The notes: a model not told the origin generated them from the sequence alone. A stretch of 64,000 nucleotides of DNA from Hyphomicrobiales bacterium (GCA_022842205.1 JALHQA010000008.1:79017-143016), one strand, 5' to 3'; shown: positions 53,295 through 62,847, counted from the stretch's first letter. Program-made: numbers and translations.

Positions 53295-54143
53295 TCAGTT
53301 CAGCGCCCGGGCCAACTCGGCCGGGTTTTCCATACGCATGGGCGTGTGGGGGGCCTGCGCGGCTTCGAACTGGCCGGGCAGGATCAGCTCTTCGGCGGAT
53401 GCGCCATAGAGTTCGGTGAGAAAATCGGGCGTCAGCTTCGCGGCGGGGCCGTCGAAGACGATTTCGCCGCCGCGCATCGCGACGATGCGATCGAAATAGG
53501 CGCGCGCATAGTCGACCTGATGCAGCGAGACGAGCAAAGTGATGCCCTGCGTGCGGTTCAGTTCCGAAAGAAGGTCCATCACGCGCCTGGCGGATTTCGG
53601 ATCGAGCGAGGCGATGGGTTCGTCCGCGATCACGATCCTGGCGCGCTGAACGAGCGTGCGGGCAATCGCGGCACGCTGCTGCTGGCCGCCGGACAGCGCC
53701 TCGGCGCGCTTGTGGGCGTGCTTCTCGATGCCAACCTGCTCAAGTGCGGAGTAGGCGGCGTCCCGGTCGGCGCGGCAGTAGAAACCGAACGTTCCGCGGA
53801 GAGGCGACACACGGCCGAGCGCGCCAACCAGGACATTCGTCGTGACGGACAGCCGATTGACGAGATTGAACTTCTGAAAGATGAGCCCGATGCGGCGGCG
53901 GATACGGCGGGCATCCCTGGTCAGCTTTCCGCCGCTCTGGATGGCGTCGCCGAAAACCTTCACCTCGCCGCTATCGGCGGTCAGCAGGCCCGACGACAGG
54001 CGGATGAGGGTCGACTTGCCGGAGCCGGACGCGCCGATCAGCGCCACCCGTTCGCCGGGTGCGATGCGAAGATTGATCTCCGACACGGCGCGAACCGTGC
54101 CGTAGGCTTTGGTGATGCCGTCGATGGAGAGTGCGTAGGACAT
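53295..54143 (-). CDS. phnC: Phosphonate ABC transporter ATP-binding protein (second system)
   Basis: A 282-residue ATPase. Walker A GASGSGKST, the PhnC Q-loop block GLIFQKFNLVNRLSVTTNVLVGALGR, signature LSGGQQQRAAIARTL and Walker B IVIADEPIASLDPKSARRVMDLL are intact. The C-terminus carries FDGPAAKLTPDFLTELYG, as in E. coli PhnC. It is the first gene of the minus-strand C-D-E operon and lies 38 bases downstream of tandem Pho boxes. Confidence 0.95.
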   Translation of the reverse strand: MSYALSIDGITKAYGTVRAVSEINLRIAPGERVALIGASGSGKSTLIRLSSGLLTADSGEVKVFGDAIQSGGKLTRDARRIRRRIGLIFQKFNLVNRLSVTTNVLVGALGRVSPLRGTFGFYCRADRDAAYSALEQVGIEKHAHKRAEALSGGQQQRAAIARTLVQRARIVIADEPIASLDPKSARRVMDLLSELNRTQGITLLVSLHQVDYARAYFDRIVAMRGGEIVFDGPAAKLTPDFLTELYGASAEELILPGQFEAAQAPHTPMRMENPAELARALN

Positions 54144-54180
54144 GGTCGAGCTCCCTACGCCCGACTCCTATGGTTTGCCG

Positions 54181-54220
54181 ATGACGGTCGGATGACGTCT
54201 GCCGTGATGGTTTTGTGACA
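54181..54220 (-). promoter_or_regulatory. Tandem Pho boxes upstream of the second phnCDE operon
   Basis: Read on the minus strand, GTCA-type units start at TGAC 54216-54219 (CTGTCAC), TGAT 54205-54208 (CATCAC), TGAC 54093+100=54193-54196 (ACGTCAT) and TGAC 54182-54185 (CCGTCAT). The steps are 11, 12 and 11 bases, the same as at 38836-38873. This fits two adjacent PhoB boxes. Confidence 0.72.
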
Positions 54221-54335
54221 GGGGATGAGGTGCCGATGCCGCCCGGCCGCCACGCCATCCCGGGGGCATGCCGCGACACCTTCCGGAGGACCGTGCGGAA
54301 CCAGATTTGCAGATGCGATCCGCAGACCGGCCGCG

Positions 54336-55193
54336 TTATCCGCCGTATTTACGGTCGAGCTCCGAGTAGTCGGCCATGTCGACGACATCGTCCCTTTCCG
54401 TGAAACCCGCCATCCGGTCCTGGATGGCGCCGGCATTGCCGTCGCGCTTCAAGACTTCCAGCGTGTCCTGCATGGCGCGGATGACGGTGCGCTGCAGGTC
54501 GCTCGGAATGATGCAGATGGCGTAGCCGAGTTCCTCGAGACGCTTGAGCGGGACAAGGGGCGTCTTGCCGCCGTAGAACATGTTGATGAGCTTCGGGAGG
54601 GGCAATTCGCACGCGATGCGTTCGATCTGCTCTTCCGATTCCGGAGCTTCCACGAACAGCACGTCCGCGCCGGCTTCCGCGTAGGCATGCGCCCGTTCCA
54701 GCGCCGCGTCGAAGCCCTCGACGCCGATGGCGTCGGTACGGGCGACGACCACGAAATCGTCGTCGTGGAGCGCGTCGCGGACGGCCTTGATCTTGCCGAC
54801 GAACTCTCGCGTCGAGACGAGCTTCTTGCCTTCGAAGTGGCCGCACTTCTTGGGCAGGGCCTGGTCCTCCATGTGGAATCCGGCGACCCCGGCGCGCTCC
54901 AGCATCCGCGCCGTCCTGTGGGCATTGAGCGCGTTGCCGTAGCCGGTATCGGCGTCCGCGATGACGGGCACGGTGACGGCCTCGGTGATCTGGGCGATGC
55001 GGGCGATGTTTTCGCTGAGATCCATGAGACCGAGATCCGGCACGCCCGCCGAGCGCGCGATGGCGCCGCCGCTGGAATAGACGGCGGCGAAGCCGGCCTG
55101 TTCGATCAGCTTGGCCGACAGCCCGTCAAACGCGCCGGGCGCGACGAGGAGCCCTTTGGAATAGATCTGGCGGAGGCGTGTGGTCGTCTTCAT
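54336..55193 (-). CDS. Isocitrate lyase / PEP mutase family enzyme
   Basis: A 285-residue alpha/beta-barrel lyase. VAPGAFDGLSAKLIEQAGFAAVYSSGGAIA, the metal-binding PVIADADTGYGNALN, HMEDQALPKKCGHFEGKKLV with the catalytic KKCGH motif, and ARTDAIGVEGFDAALERAHAYAEAGADVLF are present. KKCGH points to a C-C lyase (methylisocitrate or dimethylmalate lyase type, or oxaloacetate hydrolase) more than a true PEP mutase, although the family includes C-P bond enzymes and the gene adjoins a phosphonate locus. Confidence 0.87.
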   Translation of the reverse strand: MKTTTRLRQIYSKGLLVAPGAFDGLSAKLIEQAGFAAVYSSGGAIARSAGVPDLGLMDLSENIARIAQITEAVTVPVIADADTGYGNALNAHRTARMLERAGVAGFHMEDQALPKKCGHFEGKKLVSTREFVGKIKAVRDALHDDDFVVVARTDAIGVEGFDAALERAHAYAEAGADVLFVEAPESEEQIERIACELPLPKLINMFYGGKTPLVPLKRLEELGYAICIIPSDLQRTVIRAMQDTLEVLKRDGNAGAIQDRMAGFTERDDVVDMADYSELDRKYGG

Positions 55194-55515
55194 GGCGTTC
55201 CCCGGAAATGCTTTTGCCGCGAGGATCGCACAGGCCGGGGCAAATCGCGCCGCCCGTCCGGACTGTCCTTTAGTCGGTTCGGTTTGTTGGCGGCCGCGTC
55301 GCATTTTGCGACACCGATTGCAGAAAGCGAGACGGATCCTGCGGCTGAGTCCGGTTTCAGGACGCCGAATTCCGCATTGAACTCAACATTTTGTGGTTAG
55401 CGCGCGTTAAGGCAGTTGGCCGGCCGCTTGCAGCATTCCGGGTGACCGGCTGTTGGTATTGCGTCGCCGGGCGAATTTATCGGGAGAGCCGCGGGTGCGG
55501 CTCTCCCGTTTCATG
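55194..55515. other. 322-bp gap with two hairpins
   Basis: No gene is supported. It contains a palindrome GTCGCA-TTT-TGCGAC (55298-55312), about 105 bp upstream of the lyase start, and the terminator of the HPF gene at 55481-55508. The lyase promoter should lie here. Confidence 0.5.
55481..55508 (-). terminator. Terminator hairpin after the HPF gene
   Basis: CGGGAGAGCCGC (55481-55492) and GCGGCTCTCCCG (55497-55508) pair over 12 bp with a four-base loop, 7 bp past the HPF stop codon. The minus-strand tail is ATAAATT, only weakly U-rich. Confidence 0.7.
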
Positions 55516-56106
55516 TCAGGCGGCGCCGTTCGTGGCCGCCTTCACGCGCACCTTGGCCGCCGTCGGGCCGGTATCGCCCATCTCCTCCACATAATGCACC
55601 TCGGTGCCGCGCTTCAGCGCGTCGAAATCGCCATTCAGCACGCTGTTGCGGTGGAAATAGAGGAGACCTCCCTCCTTGGTCAGCAGGAAGCCGTGGTCCT
55701 GGCCGGGAGGAAGCTCCGCGATCTGGCCGAGGAACTGGTTCTGGATGTCGCGCTGCAGCCCTTTGGTGCGGTCGCGCAATTGCTCCTTGAAGTCGAGCAG
55801 CTGGCGTTCGGCGATGCGGAAGGCCTCGTTGATCGCGTTCTGCATGTCGGGATCGGCGAACTTGTTCTGCAGATGCTCCGGCTCATGGGCGACGATGAGA
55901 TCCTTGCGGCCCGGCACGCCGATCTCGATGCGGACCACGGGGGGCACCGAATTTGCCGAGCCGGTGGCCCGCCGCTCGACGCGTACCCGGCATGTCACCA
56001 GCCGGTCGAACAATTTCTCAAGTCTGGCAATCTTTTCGCGGATGGTCTCTTCGACCCAATCGGAATGCTGGATGTTGTGGAAGGAGATCTCGGCGGGAAT
56101 CTGCAT
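55516..56106 (-). CDS. HPF/RaiA-like ribosome factor with C-terminal cold-shock-like domain
   Basis: A 196-residue protein. Residues 1-105 resemble the HPF/RaiA fold (MQIPAEISFHNIQHSDWVEETIREKIARLEKLFDRLVTCRVRVE), which binds the ribosome decoding centre during hibernation. Residues 138-190 resemble a cold-shock/S1-like beta barrel (HGFLLTKEGGLLYFHRNSVL ... GTEVHYVEEMGDTGPTAAKVRV). This differs from long HPF, whose C-terminal domain is a dimerisation module. It is monocistronic, with terminators on both sides. Confidence 0.85.
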   Translation of the reverse strand: MQIPAEISFHNIQHSDWVEETIREKIARLEKLFDRLVTCRVRVERRATGSANSVPPVVRIEIGVPGRKDLIVAHEPEHLQNKFADPDMQNAINEAFRIAERQLLDFKEQLRDRTKGLQRDIQNQFLGQIAELPPGQDHGFLLTKEGGLLYFHRNSVLNGDFDALKRGTEVHYVEEMGDTGPTAAKVRVKAATNGAA

Positions 56107-56174
56107 TCAGCTCTCTCCTGTGTTCTTACCCCTGAACATAGGGCCGATCTTCCCGAACTGACAGAGGCATTAAA

Positions 56175-56202
56175 AAACCCGCCGGATCGCTCCGGCGGGT
56201 TT
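56175..56202 (-). terminator. Terminator of the OmpA-family gene
   Basis: AAACCCGCCGG (56175-56185) and CCGGCGGGTTT (56192-56202) form an 11-bp stem with a six-base loop. A-rich sequence at 56172-56177 gives a U-tract on the minus strand, 22 bp beyond the OmpA stop. Confidence 0.9.
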
Positions 56203-56224
56203 CGCGTCTTGATGTGCGCCGCGT

Positions 56225-57922
56225 TTATTGCGGCGCGCTGGCCTGCTGCGCCTGCAAGAGGCCGGTGATGTTGCGGATGGTGACGCGCCGGTTCTCCGGA
56301 TTGGCCGCCTCCGTGTTCACCTTCAGATAGTCCTCGCCATAGCCCTGGGTGACCAGGTTCTCCGCGGGGATCTCATAGTGCTCGGTCAGGATCGCGGCCA
56401 CTTCCTCGGCGCGGCGGTCCGACAGCGACAGGTTGTCGAGCGCCGAGCCGACCGCATCGGTATGGCCCTCGATCAGATAGACCTGGGTCGGGTCTTCCTC
56501 GATCGTCGCCTTGATCGCGCGGGCGAGGTCTTCGAGCTTGTCGACCTGATCGTCCGCAACCTTCCATTCCGCTGTCGCGAAATTGACCGTGTTGAGGTCG
56601 ATCGACCGCACCCGCTCGCGCAGGCGCACGTTCTGCGTCACCTCCTGCAGGGAGTAGGGACGCTCCGTCGCGACAAGCGGCGGCGCATCGAGCGCTTCGT
56701 AGTAGTCATCGTAGCCGGCATCTTCGGAGTCGATGATGTACTCATCGCGCGGGATGTCGACACGCACCGGCGGCAGATCGAGGTAGAAGTCGATGAACAC
56801 ACCGTCGCGATCACGCCGGTCGCGCCAGCCGCGATCGCGGTCCCAGCGTCCGCCGCGCTCCCACGCGCGCGAATTGTCGATCAGGACAACTTCGCGGCCA
56901 TTCACGCGCCGCACGCGGCGGATGAGATTGCCGTCGCTGTCCGTTACGGTGACGATTTCGACGCCGCCGGGACGGCGGATCACCGTCACGTTCTCGCGGC
57001 CGCGACGTTCCGTACGGACATCGTCGGCGTTGCGCCGCAACCTTTCGGTTTCGTCGTTGCGGATGATCGTCCGGTCGCCGTCGCGGATGATGACGCGGTC
57101 ATCGCCCTCGCGAATGATGGTGCGGTCTCCGCGCTCCTCGACGCGGCGTTCGAAGCGCTCGTCCATGCGACGGTCGCGATTCTTGAATTCGCGTTCGACG
57201 CGCTCTTCCGCGCGCTGACGCTGTTCGGGTGTACGCCGGCCGCCCTTGAGCTCCTCGGGCGGAATTGCAGCCTTCTCGCCGGCCGGCGGCGGTTCGGGAG
57301 CAACGGACGGGGCTTCCTGGCGCGGCTGCGCATCGGCGCCACCGGCCGGCGGCGGCGGTGTGTCACCACGCTGCGGAACCGGCGGGATCGGCGGGCCGCT
57401 GTCCTGCTTGCGGTCTTCGCGACGCTCCTCACGGCGTTCTTCGCGACGGTCCTCGCGCCGCTCCTGGGCGCGCGGCGGCACCGGCGGCGTGGCTTCGGAC
57501 GGCGGGGCAGCCTTGCGCTCGGCGGGCGGAGGCGGAGTATCCGCAGGCGGCGGTGCTGCCTCACGCGGCGGAGGCGGGGCCTCGCGCGGCGGAGCTTCCG
57601 GGCGGCGCTGCTGGCGTTCTTCCTGCCGCTGCTGTTTCTGCTCCTGACGCTGCTCCTGCCGCTGCTCCTGCTTTTGCTGACGTTCCTCGCCGCGCTGCTG
57701 CTTCTGCTCCTGACGCTGCTGCTTCGGTTCCTGCTTCTGCTTGCGCTCTTCGGCGTCCTTCTTCTTCTGCTCTTCCGGCGGAACCTCGCCTTCCGGTGGC
57801 GGCGGCGGAACCTGGGCAAGCTGCATTGGCCCGCTGGCGGCAAGCCCCGTCGCGGGATGGAACGACAGCGCGGCGGCGGACATCACCGTGCCTGCGAGAA
57901 GAAGAAGTCTGATTTGTTTCAT
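56225..57922 (-). CDS. OmpA-family protein with long charged low-complexity region
   Basis: A 565-residue envelope protein. ATG 57922 gives a signal peptide (MKQIRLLLLAGTVMSAAALS). Then comes PPPPPEGEVPPEEQKKKDAE and about 100 residues of KQ/EERQQ/RQEQ repeats, Pro-rich blocks, RREDRREERREE repeats and IIREGDDRVIIRDGDRTII repeats. The C-terminal OmpA domain (about 455-555) has FATAEWKV and EGHTDAVGSALDNLSLSDRRAEEVAAIL, with the peptidoglycan-binding Asp and Arg. It probably anchors to peptidoglycan; the charged region may span the periplasm. Confidence 0.88.
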   Translation of the reverse strand: MKQIRLLLLAGTVMSAAALSFHPATGLAASGPMQLAQVPPPPPEGEVPPEEQKKKDAEERKQKQEPKQQRQEQKQQRGEERQQKQEQRQEQRQEQKQQRQEERQQRRPEAPPREAPPPPREAAPPPADTPPPPAERKAAPPSEATPPVPPRAQERREDRREERREERREDRKQDSGPPIPPVPQRGDTPPPPAGGADAQPRQEAPSVAPEPPPAGEKAAIPPEELKGGRRTPEQRQRAEERVEREFKNRDRRMDERFERRVEERGDRTIIREGDDRVIIRDGDRTIIRNDETERLRRNADDVRTERRGRENVTVIRRPGGVEIVTVTDSDGNLIRRVRRVNGREVVLIDNSRAWERGGRWDRDRGWRDRRDRDGVFIDFYLDLPPVRVDIPRDEYIIDSEDAGYDDYYEALDAPPLVATERPYSLQEVTQNVRLRERVRSIDLNTVNFATAEWKVADDQVDKLEDLARAIKATIEEDPTQVYLIEGHTDAVGSALDNLSLSDRRAEEVAAILTEHYEIPAENLVTQGYGEDYLKVNTEAANPENRRVTIRNITGLLQAQQASAPQ

Positions 57923-58073
57923 CCCTGGAATCCTGTCTTGTTGAACGGTCACGACATAAACGGCGTTGTTTGTGTCGAATTATTGACGTGTGACGCATGT
58001 ACAATCTGAACGGATGTTCACAATTCTCCAGATGATGAGAGTATGTACATCCGGCCCATGACGAGCGAACAAT

Positions 58074-58101
58074 AAAAAAGCGGGGCACAAGGCCCCGCTT
58101 T
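58074..58101 (-). terminator. Terminator of the ketopantoate-reductase-like gene
   Basis: AAAGCGGGGC (58077-58086) and GCCCCGCTTT (58092-58101) form a 10-bp stem with ACAAG loop. Six As at 58074-58079 give a U-tract on the minus strand, 26 bp after the stop. Confidence 0.9.
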
Positions 58102-58127
58102 AAACAACGCAGATAACGCGTTTTGGT

Positions 58128-59102
58128 TCAGTTCAGTCCGGCGATTTTCGCACGCTGCTGAATGAGGGCGAGCACGACGTCGAGCGTCGGCGTCGGGACA
58201 TCCATCATGCGGCCCATCTCCTGGACCACCGTGACGAGCGGTTCGATTTCCATCGGCCGGCCGCGCTCAAGATCCTGCAGCATCGAGGTCTTGTGCGCGC
58301 CGACGGCGCCGGCGCCGTTGATGCGGCGCTCGACATCGACGCGGAAATGCACGCCCTGCTTGGTCGCGATGTCCTGGGCTTCGAGCATCATCGCCTTGGC
58401 GACGGCGCGCGTGCCGGGGTCGGACGCGATGATGTCGAGGGTGGCGTGCGTCAGCGCCGAGATCGGGTTGAAGCAGAGATTGCCCCACAGCTTCAGCCAG
58501 AGTTCATCGCGGATATTGTTCATGACCGGCGCGCGCAGGCCGCCCGCGTTCATGACTTCCGCCAGCTTCTCGATGCGCGGCGTCGTTTCGCCCGACGGTT
58601 CGCCGATCGGGAACTTGTCGCCGTAGACATGCTGGATGACGCCCGGCTCGACGACTTCCGTCGCCGGGTAGACGATGCAGCCGATGGCGCGCTCGGGGCG
58701 CAGCGCAGTCCACTGCTTGGAACCCGGATCGATGGTCTCGAGCGTGCGGCCCTCATAGGCGCCGCCGAATTTGTAGAAATACCAGTAAGGCACGCCATTG
58801 ACAGCGGTGACGACCGAGGTGTCGTTGCCGAGCAGCGGCTGCATCGCATCGACCACATTCGGCACCGAATGCGCCTTGAGGGCGATGATGACGTAGTCCT
58901 GCGGCCCAAGTTCCTTCGGATCGTCGGTGCAGTTGAGATGCTCGACACGCTCCTCGCCGTCGATCAGGAGCTTGAGGCCGTTCTTCTTCATGGCCTCGAG
59001 ATGGGGACCGCGTGCGACCAGACTTACTTCGGCGCCGGCACGGGCCAGCTGCACACCCATATATCCGCCGATCGCGCCTGCTCCGTAGATGCAGATCTTC
59101 AT
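58128..59102 (-). CDS. Ketopantoate reductase family protein (PanE/ApbA-like)
   Basis: A 324-residue NAD(P)-dependent dehydrogenase. ATG 59102 gives MKICIYGAGAIGGYMGVQLARAGAEVSLVARG with the Rossmann glycine motif. Catalytic Lys is in VIIALKAHSVPNVVDAM; the helical C-terminal domain has NNIRDELWLKLWGNLCFNPISALTHATL. True PanE makes pantoate, but this longer subgroup often sits with carboxylate catabolic genes, as here beside gcl-hyi-glxR, so the substrate is uncertain. Confidence 0.85.
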   Translation of the reverse strand: MKICIYGAGAIGGYMGVQLARAGAEVSLVARGPHLEAMKKNGLKLLIDGEERVEHLNCTDDPKELGPQDYVIIALKAHSVPNVVDAMQPLLGNDTSVVTAVNGVPYWYFYKFGGAYEGRTLETIDPGSKQWTALRPERAIGCIVYPATEVVEPGVIQHVYGDKFPIGEPSGETTPRIEKLAEVMNAGGLRAPVMNNIRDELWLKLWGNLCFNPISALTHATLDIIASDPGTRAVAKAMMLEAQDIATKQGVHFRVDVERRINGAGAVGAHKTSMLQDLERGRPMEIEPLVTVVQEMGRMMDVPTPTLDVVLALIQQRAKIAGLN

Positions 59103-59261
59103 AGTCCCTCTCCTATCGCTGCTCCTCGGCCGCATCTTGCGTGCGGCCTTTAGGAAGGCTGATGGCGGTGGCCGCGCGCTTTCCGCGCGGCCTCCCGATT
59201 TCGTGAGCGGGCAGTAATGCTCAATTTGAGCCCGCTATGCAAACACCTGACCTGCGGCTCT

Positions 59262-60152
59262 TCAGCCCTTGGCGATTTCGTGCCCCGACAGCAGTTCGAT
59301 CGCCTTGATCAGCGCCGAATGGTCGAGCGCGGCGCCGCCATTGGCCGCAAGGCCGTTCATGAGCTGCGCGGCCGTCGCCGTGTTCGGCAGGGCAACGCCC
59401 AGCGAACGGGCGCCGTTGAGCGCCAGCGAAAGATCCTTCTGGTGCAGCTCGATGCGGAAGCCCGGGTTGAAGGTGCGCTTGACCATGCGCTCGCCGTGAA
59501 CCTCGAGGATGCGCGAATTGGCGAAGCCGCCCATCAGGGCCTCACGGACCTTGGCGGGATCGGCGCCGGCCTTCGAGGCGAAGACGAGAGCTTCCGCCAC
59601 GGCCTGGATGTTCAGCGCGACGATGATCTGGTTCGCGACCTTGGTGGTCTGGCCGTCGCCGTTGCCGCCGACCAGCGTGATGTTCTTGCCCATCTTCTCG
59701 AGCAGCGGCTTCACTTCGTCGAAGATCGCCTGGTCGCCGCCGCACATGATGGTGAGCGAGGCGGCCTTGGCGCCGACTTCGCCGCCCGACACCGGAGCGT
59801 CGATATACTTGCCGCCGAGATCCTCGATCTTCTTGGCAAACTTCTTGGTCTCGATCGGCGAGATCGAGGACATGTCGACGACGATCTTGCCCTTCGCGAA
59901 GCCTTCCGCGACGCCCTTTTCGCCGAACAGCACGGATTCGACATGCGGCGTGTCGGGAACCATCGTGAAGATGATGTCGGCGTTCTTCGCGACCTCGGCC
60001 GCGCTGCCGCACTTCTTGCCGCCGGCCGCGATGATGTCCTCGGGCACGCCCTCGATCGTGTAGACGTGAACCGTGTTGCCGGCCGCGATGAGGTGACCGG
60101 CCATGGGCTTGCCCATGATTCCGAGGCCGATGAAGCCGAGTGTTTTAGCCAT
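59262..60152 (-). CDS. glxR: Tartronate semialdehyde reductase
   Basis: A 296-residue beta-hydroxyacid dehydrogenase reducing tartronate semialdehyde to glycerate. The Rossmann motif is LGFIGLGIMGKPMAGHLIAAG; IDAPVSGGEVGAKAASLTIMCGG is the substrate-binding motif; the catalytic Lys is in GDGQTTKVANQIIVALNI. It closes the minus-strand order gcl-hyi-glxR, matching the E. coli glyoxylate pathway. A 9-bp GC-only hairpin (59170-59178/59184-59192) lies between it and the PanE-like gene. Confidence 0.94.
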   Translation of the reverse strand: MAKTLGFIGLGIMGKPMAGHLIAAGNTVHVYTIEGVPEDIIAAGGKKCGSAAEVAKNADIIFTMVPDTPHVESVLFGEKGVAEGFAKGKIVVDMSSISPIETKKFAKKIEDLGGKYIDAPVSGGEVGAKAASLTIMCGGDQAIFDEVKPLLEKMGKNITLVGGNGDGQTTKVANQIIVALNIQAVAEALVFASKAGADPAKVREALMGGFANSRILEVHGERMVKRTFNPGFRIELHQKDLSLALNGARSLGVALPNTATAAQLMNGLAANGGAALDHSALIKAIELLSGHEIAKG

Positions 60153-60188
60153 TGGGGAAACTCCCTCGAGTGTGAAACGGTGAGCGGA

Positions 60189-60956
<768 letters not shown>

Positions 60957-61004
60957 AGGCGTCCTCCGTCAAATGTTGATACAGGCGAGCGCGAGCCCGG
61001 CCGA

Positions 61005-62771
61005 TCACTCGGCCGGAACACTCTCGGGGGCGAGATCGAGAATTTCCTCGAACTCGTTGATGTTGTCGATTTCGGTGCCCATGGCAATGTTGGTCACGCG
61101 CTCGAGAATGAACTCGATCACGACCGGCACCTGATGCTCCTTCATCAGCGCCTGGGCGCGGGCGAAGGCGTCCTGGAATTCGTTGGGCGACTTCACGCGG
61201 ATCGCCTTGCAACCAAGACCTTCGGCAACGGCGACGTGGTCGACGCCGTAAGCGCCTTCCTCTTCCTCGACATTGATGTTGTCGAAGGCGAGCGAGACTT
61301 CAAAGTCCATGTTGAAGCCGCGCTGCGACTGACGGATCAGGCCGAGATAGGAGTTGTTCACGACGACATGCAGGTAGGGCAGCTTGTGCTGCGCGCCGAC
61401 CGCAAGTTCCTCGACCATGAACTGGAAATCGTAGTCGCCCGAGAGCGCGACGATCTCGGCGTCCGGACGCGCGGCGCGAACGCCGAGCGCGGCGGGCAGC
61501 GTCCAGCCGAGCGGGCCGGCCTGGCCGCAATTGATCCAGTGGCGCGGCTTGTAGACACGCAGCAGCTGCGCGCCGGCGATCTGCGACAGGCCGATCGTCG
61601 TCACATAGACCGTGTCCCTGCCGAATGCGGTGTTCATCTCTTCATAGACGCGCTGCGGCTTCAGCGGCACGTTGTCGAAATGCGTCTTGCGCTGCATGCG
61701 GCGCTTGCGGTCGAGGCATTCGGCCGCCCATTTCGAGCGGTCCTTGAGCTTGCCCGCCTTCTTGAGATCCTTGGCTGTCTGGACGAGGAGCTCGAGGGCC
61801 GCCTTGGCGTCGGAGACGATGCCGTAATCGGGGCCGAAGACGCGGCCGATCTGGGTCGGCTCGATATCGATGTGAACGAATTTGCGGCCCTTGGTGTAGA
61901 CCTCGACCGAACCGGTGTGGCGGTTGGCCCAGCGGTTGCCGATGCCGATGACGAAATCCGATGCCAGCATATTGGCGTTGCCGTAGCGATGGCTCGTCTG
62001 CAGGCCGCACATGCCGGCCATCAGGTCGTGATCGTCCGGAATCGTGCCCCAGCCCATCAGCGTCGGGATGACCGGGATGCCGGTGATTTCGGCGAACTCC
62101 GTGAGCAGATCGGAAGCGCCGGCATTGATGACGCCGCCGCCGGAAACGATCAGCGGGCGCTCGGCCTCGTTGAGCATCGCGATGGCCTTCTCGGCCTGCT
62201 TCTTCGTCGCCTTCGGCTTGTAGACGGCCAGCGGCTCGTAGGTATCCTCGTCGAATTCGATCTCGGCGACCTGGACGTCGACCGGCAGGTCGATCAGCAC
62301 CGGGCCCGGACGGCCCGAGCGCATCAGGTGGAAAGCCTGCTGGAAGACCATCGGAACCAGCGCCGGTTCGCGGACGGTGACCGCCCACTTCGTGACGGGC
62401 TTGGCGATCGACTCGATATCGACGGCCTGGAAGTCTTCTTTATAGAGGCGCGCGCGGGGCGCCTGGCCGGTGATGCAGAGGATCGGGATCGAGTCGGCCT
62501 GGGCCGAATACAGACCGGTGATCATGTCGGTGCCGGCCGGGCCCGAGGTGCCGATGCACACGCCGATATTGCCCTGAACGGCGCGGGTATAGCCCTCGGC
62601 CATATGCGAGGCGCCTTCGACATGGCGGCCGAGGACGTGGCCGATCGAGCCGCGCGCCTTCATCGCCGAATAGAGCGGGTTGATGGCCGCGCCCGGAACG
62701 CCGAAGGCGATCGTGACGCCTTCTTTCTCCATGACACGGACGGCCGCGTCCACAGCGCGCATCTTGGCCAT
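61005..62771 (-). CDS. gcl: Glyoxylate carboligase
   Basis: A 588-residue ThDP enzyme joining two glyoxylates into tartronate semialdehyde and CO2. The [15 protein letters not shown] start, the ThDP-binding [33 protein letters not shown] region and the C-terminus match Gcl. The usual catalytic Glu of ThDP enzymes is replaced by Val51 ([13 protein letters not shown]), exactly as in E. coli Gcl. It is the first gene of gcl-hyi-glxR and is divergent from an IclR regulator. Confidence 0.97.
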   Translation of the reverse strand: MAKMRAVDAAVRVMEKEGVTIAFGVPGAAINPLYSAMKARGSIGHVLGRHVEGASHMAEGYTRAVQGNIGVCIGTSGPAGTDMITGLYSAQADSIPILCITGQAPRARLYKEDFQAVDIESIAKPVTKWAVTVREPALVPMVFQQAFHLMRSGRPGPVLIDLPVDVQVAEIEFDEDTYEPLAVYKPKATKKQAEKAIAMLNEAERPLIVSGGGVINAGASDLLTEFAEITGIPVIPTLMGWGTIPDDHDLMAGMCGLQTSHRYGNANMLASDFVIGIGNRWANRHTGSVEVYTKGRKFVHIDIEPTQIGRVFGPDYGIVSDAKAALELLVQTAKDLKKAGKLKDRSKWAAECLDRKRRMQRKTHFDNVPLKPQRVYEEMNTAFGRDTVYVTTIGLSQIAGAQLLRVYKPRHWINCGQAGPLGWTLPAALGVRAARPDAEIVALSGDYDFQFMVEELAVGAQHKLPYLHVVVNNSYLGLIRQSQRGFNMDFEVSLAFDNINVEEEEGAYGVDHVAVAEGLGCKAIRVKSPNEFQDAFARAQALMKEHQVPVVIEFILERVTNIAMGTEIDNINEFEEILDLAPESVPAE

Positions 62772-62828
62772 GTGTTATTCCTCTCGTAGGGCGTCCTATA
62801 AAGGCCGCTGGATCAAATTATCGGGGTT

Positions 62829-62847
62829 TTTGGGAAATGATCCCAAA
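62829..62847. promoter_or_regulatory. Probable IclR-type operator between gcl and its regulator
   Basis: TTTGGGA (62829-62835) and TCCCAAA (62841-62847) are perfect half-sites around AATGA. The inner 15 bases TGGGAAATGATCCCA resemble the short palindromes bound by IclR-family proteins. It lies in the 116-bp divergent promoter region. Confidence 0.6.

Noticed and set aside
50853..54218. 1121-codon plus-strand open frame
   Set aside because: It runs antisense through the second phnE, phnD and phnC and through both palindromic repeats; no family is recognisable.
54336..55193. True PEP mutase or phosphonopyruvate hydrolase, which would indicate phosphonate synthesis
   Set aside because: The KKCGH catalytic motif is that of isocitrate/methylisocitrate-type C-C lyases; adjacency to phn genes alone is not enough, so only the family name is given.
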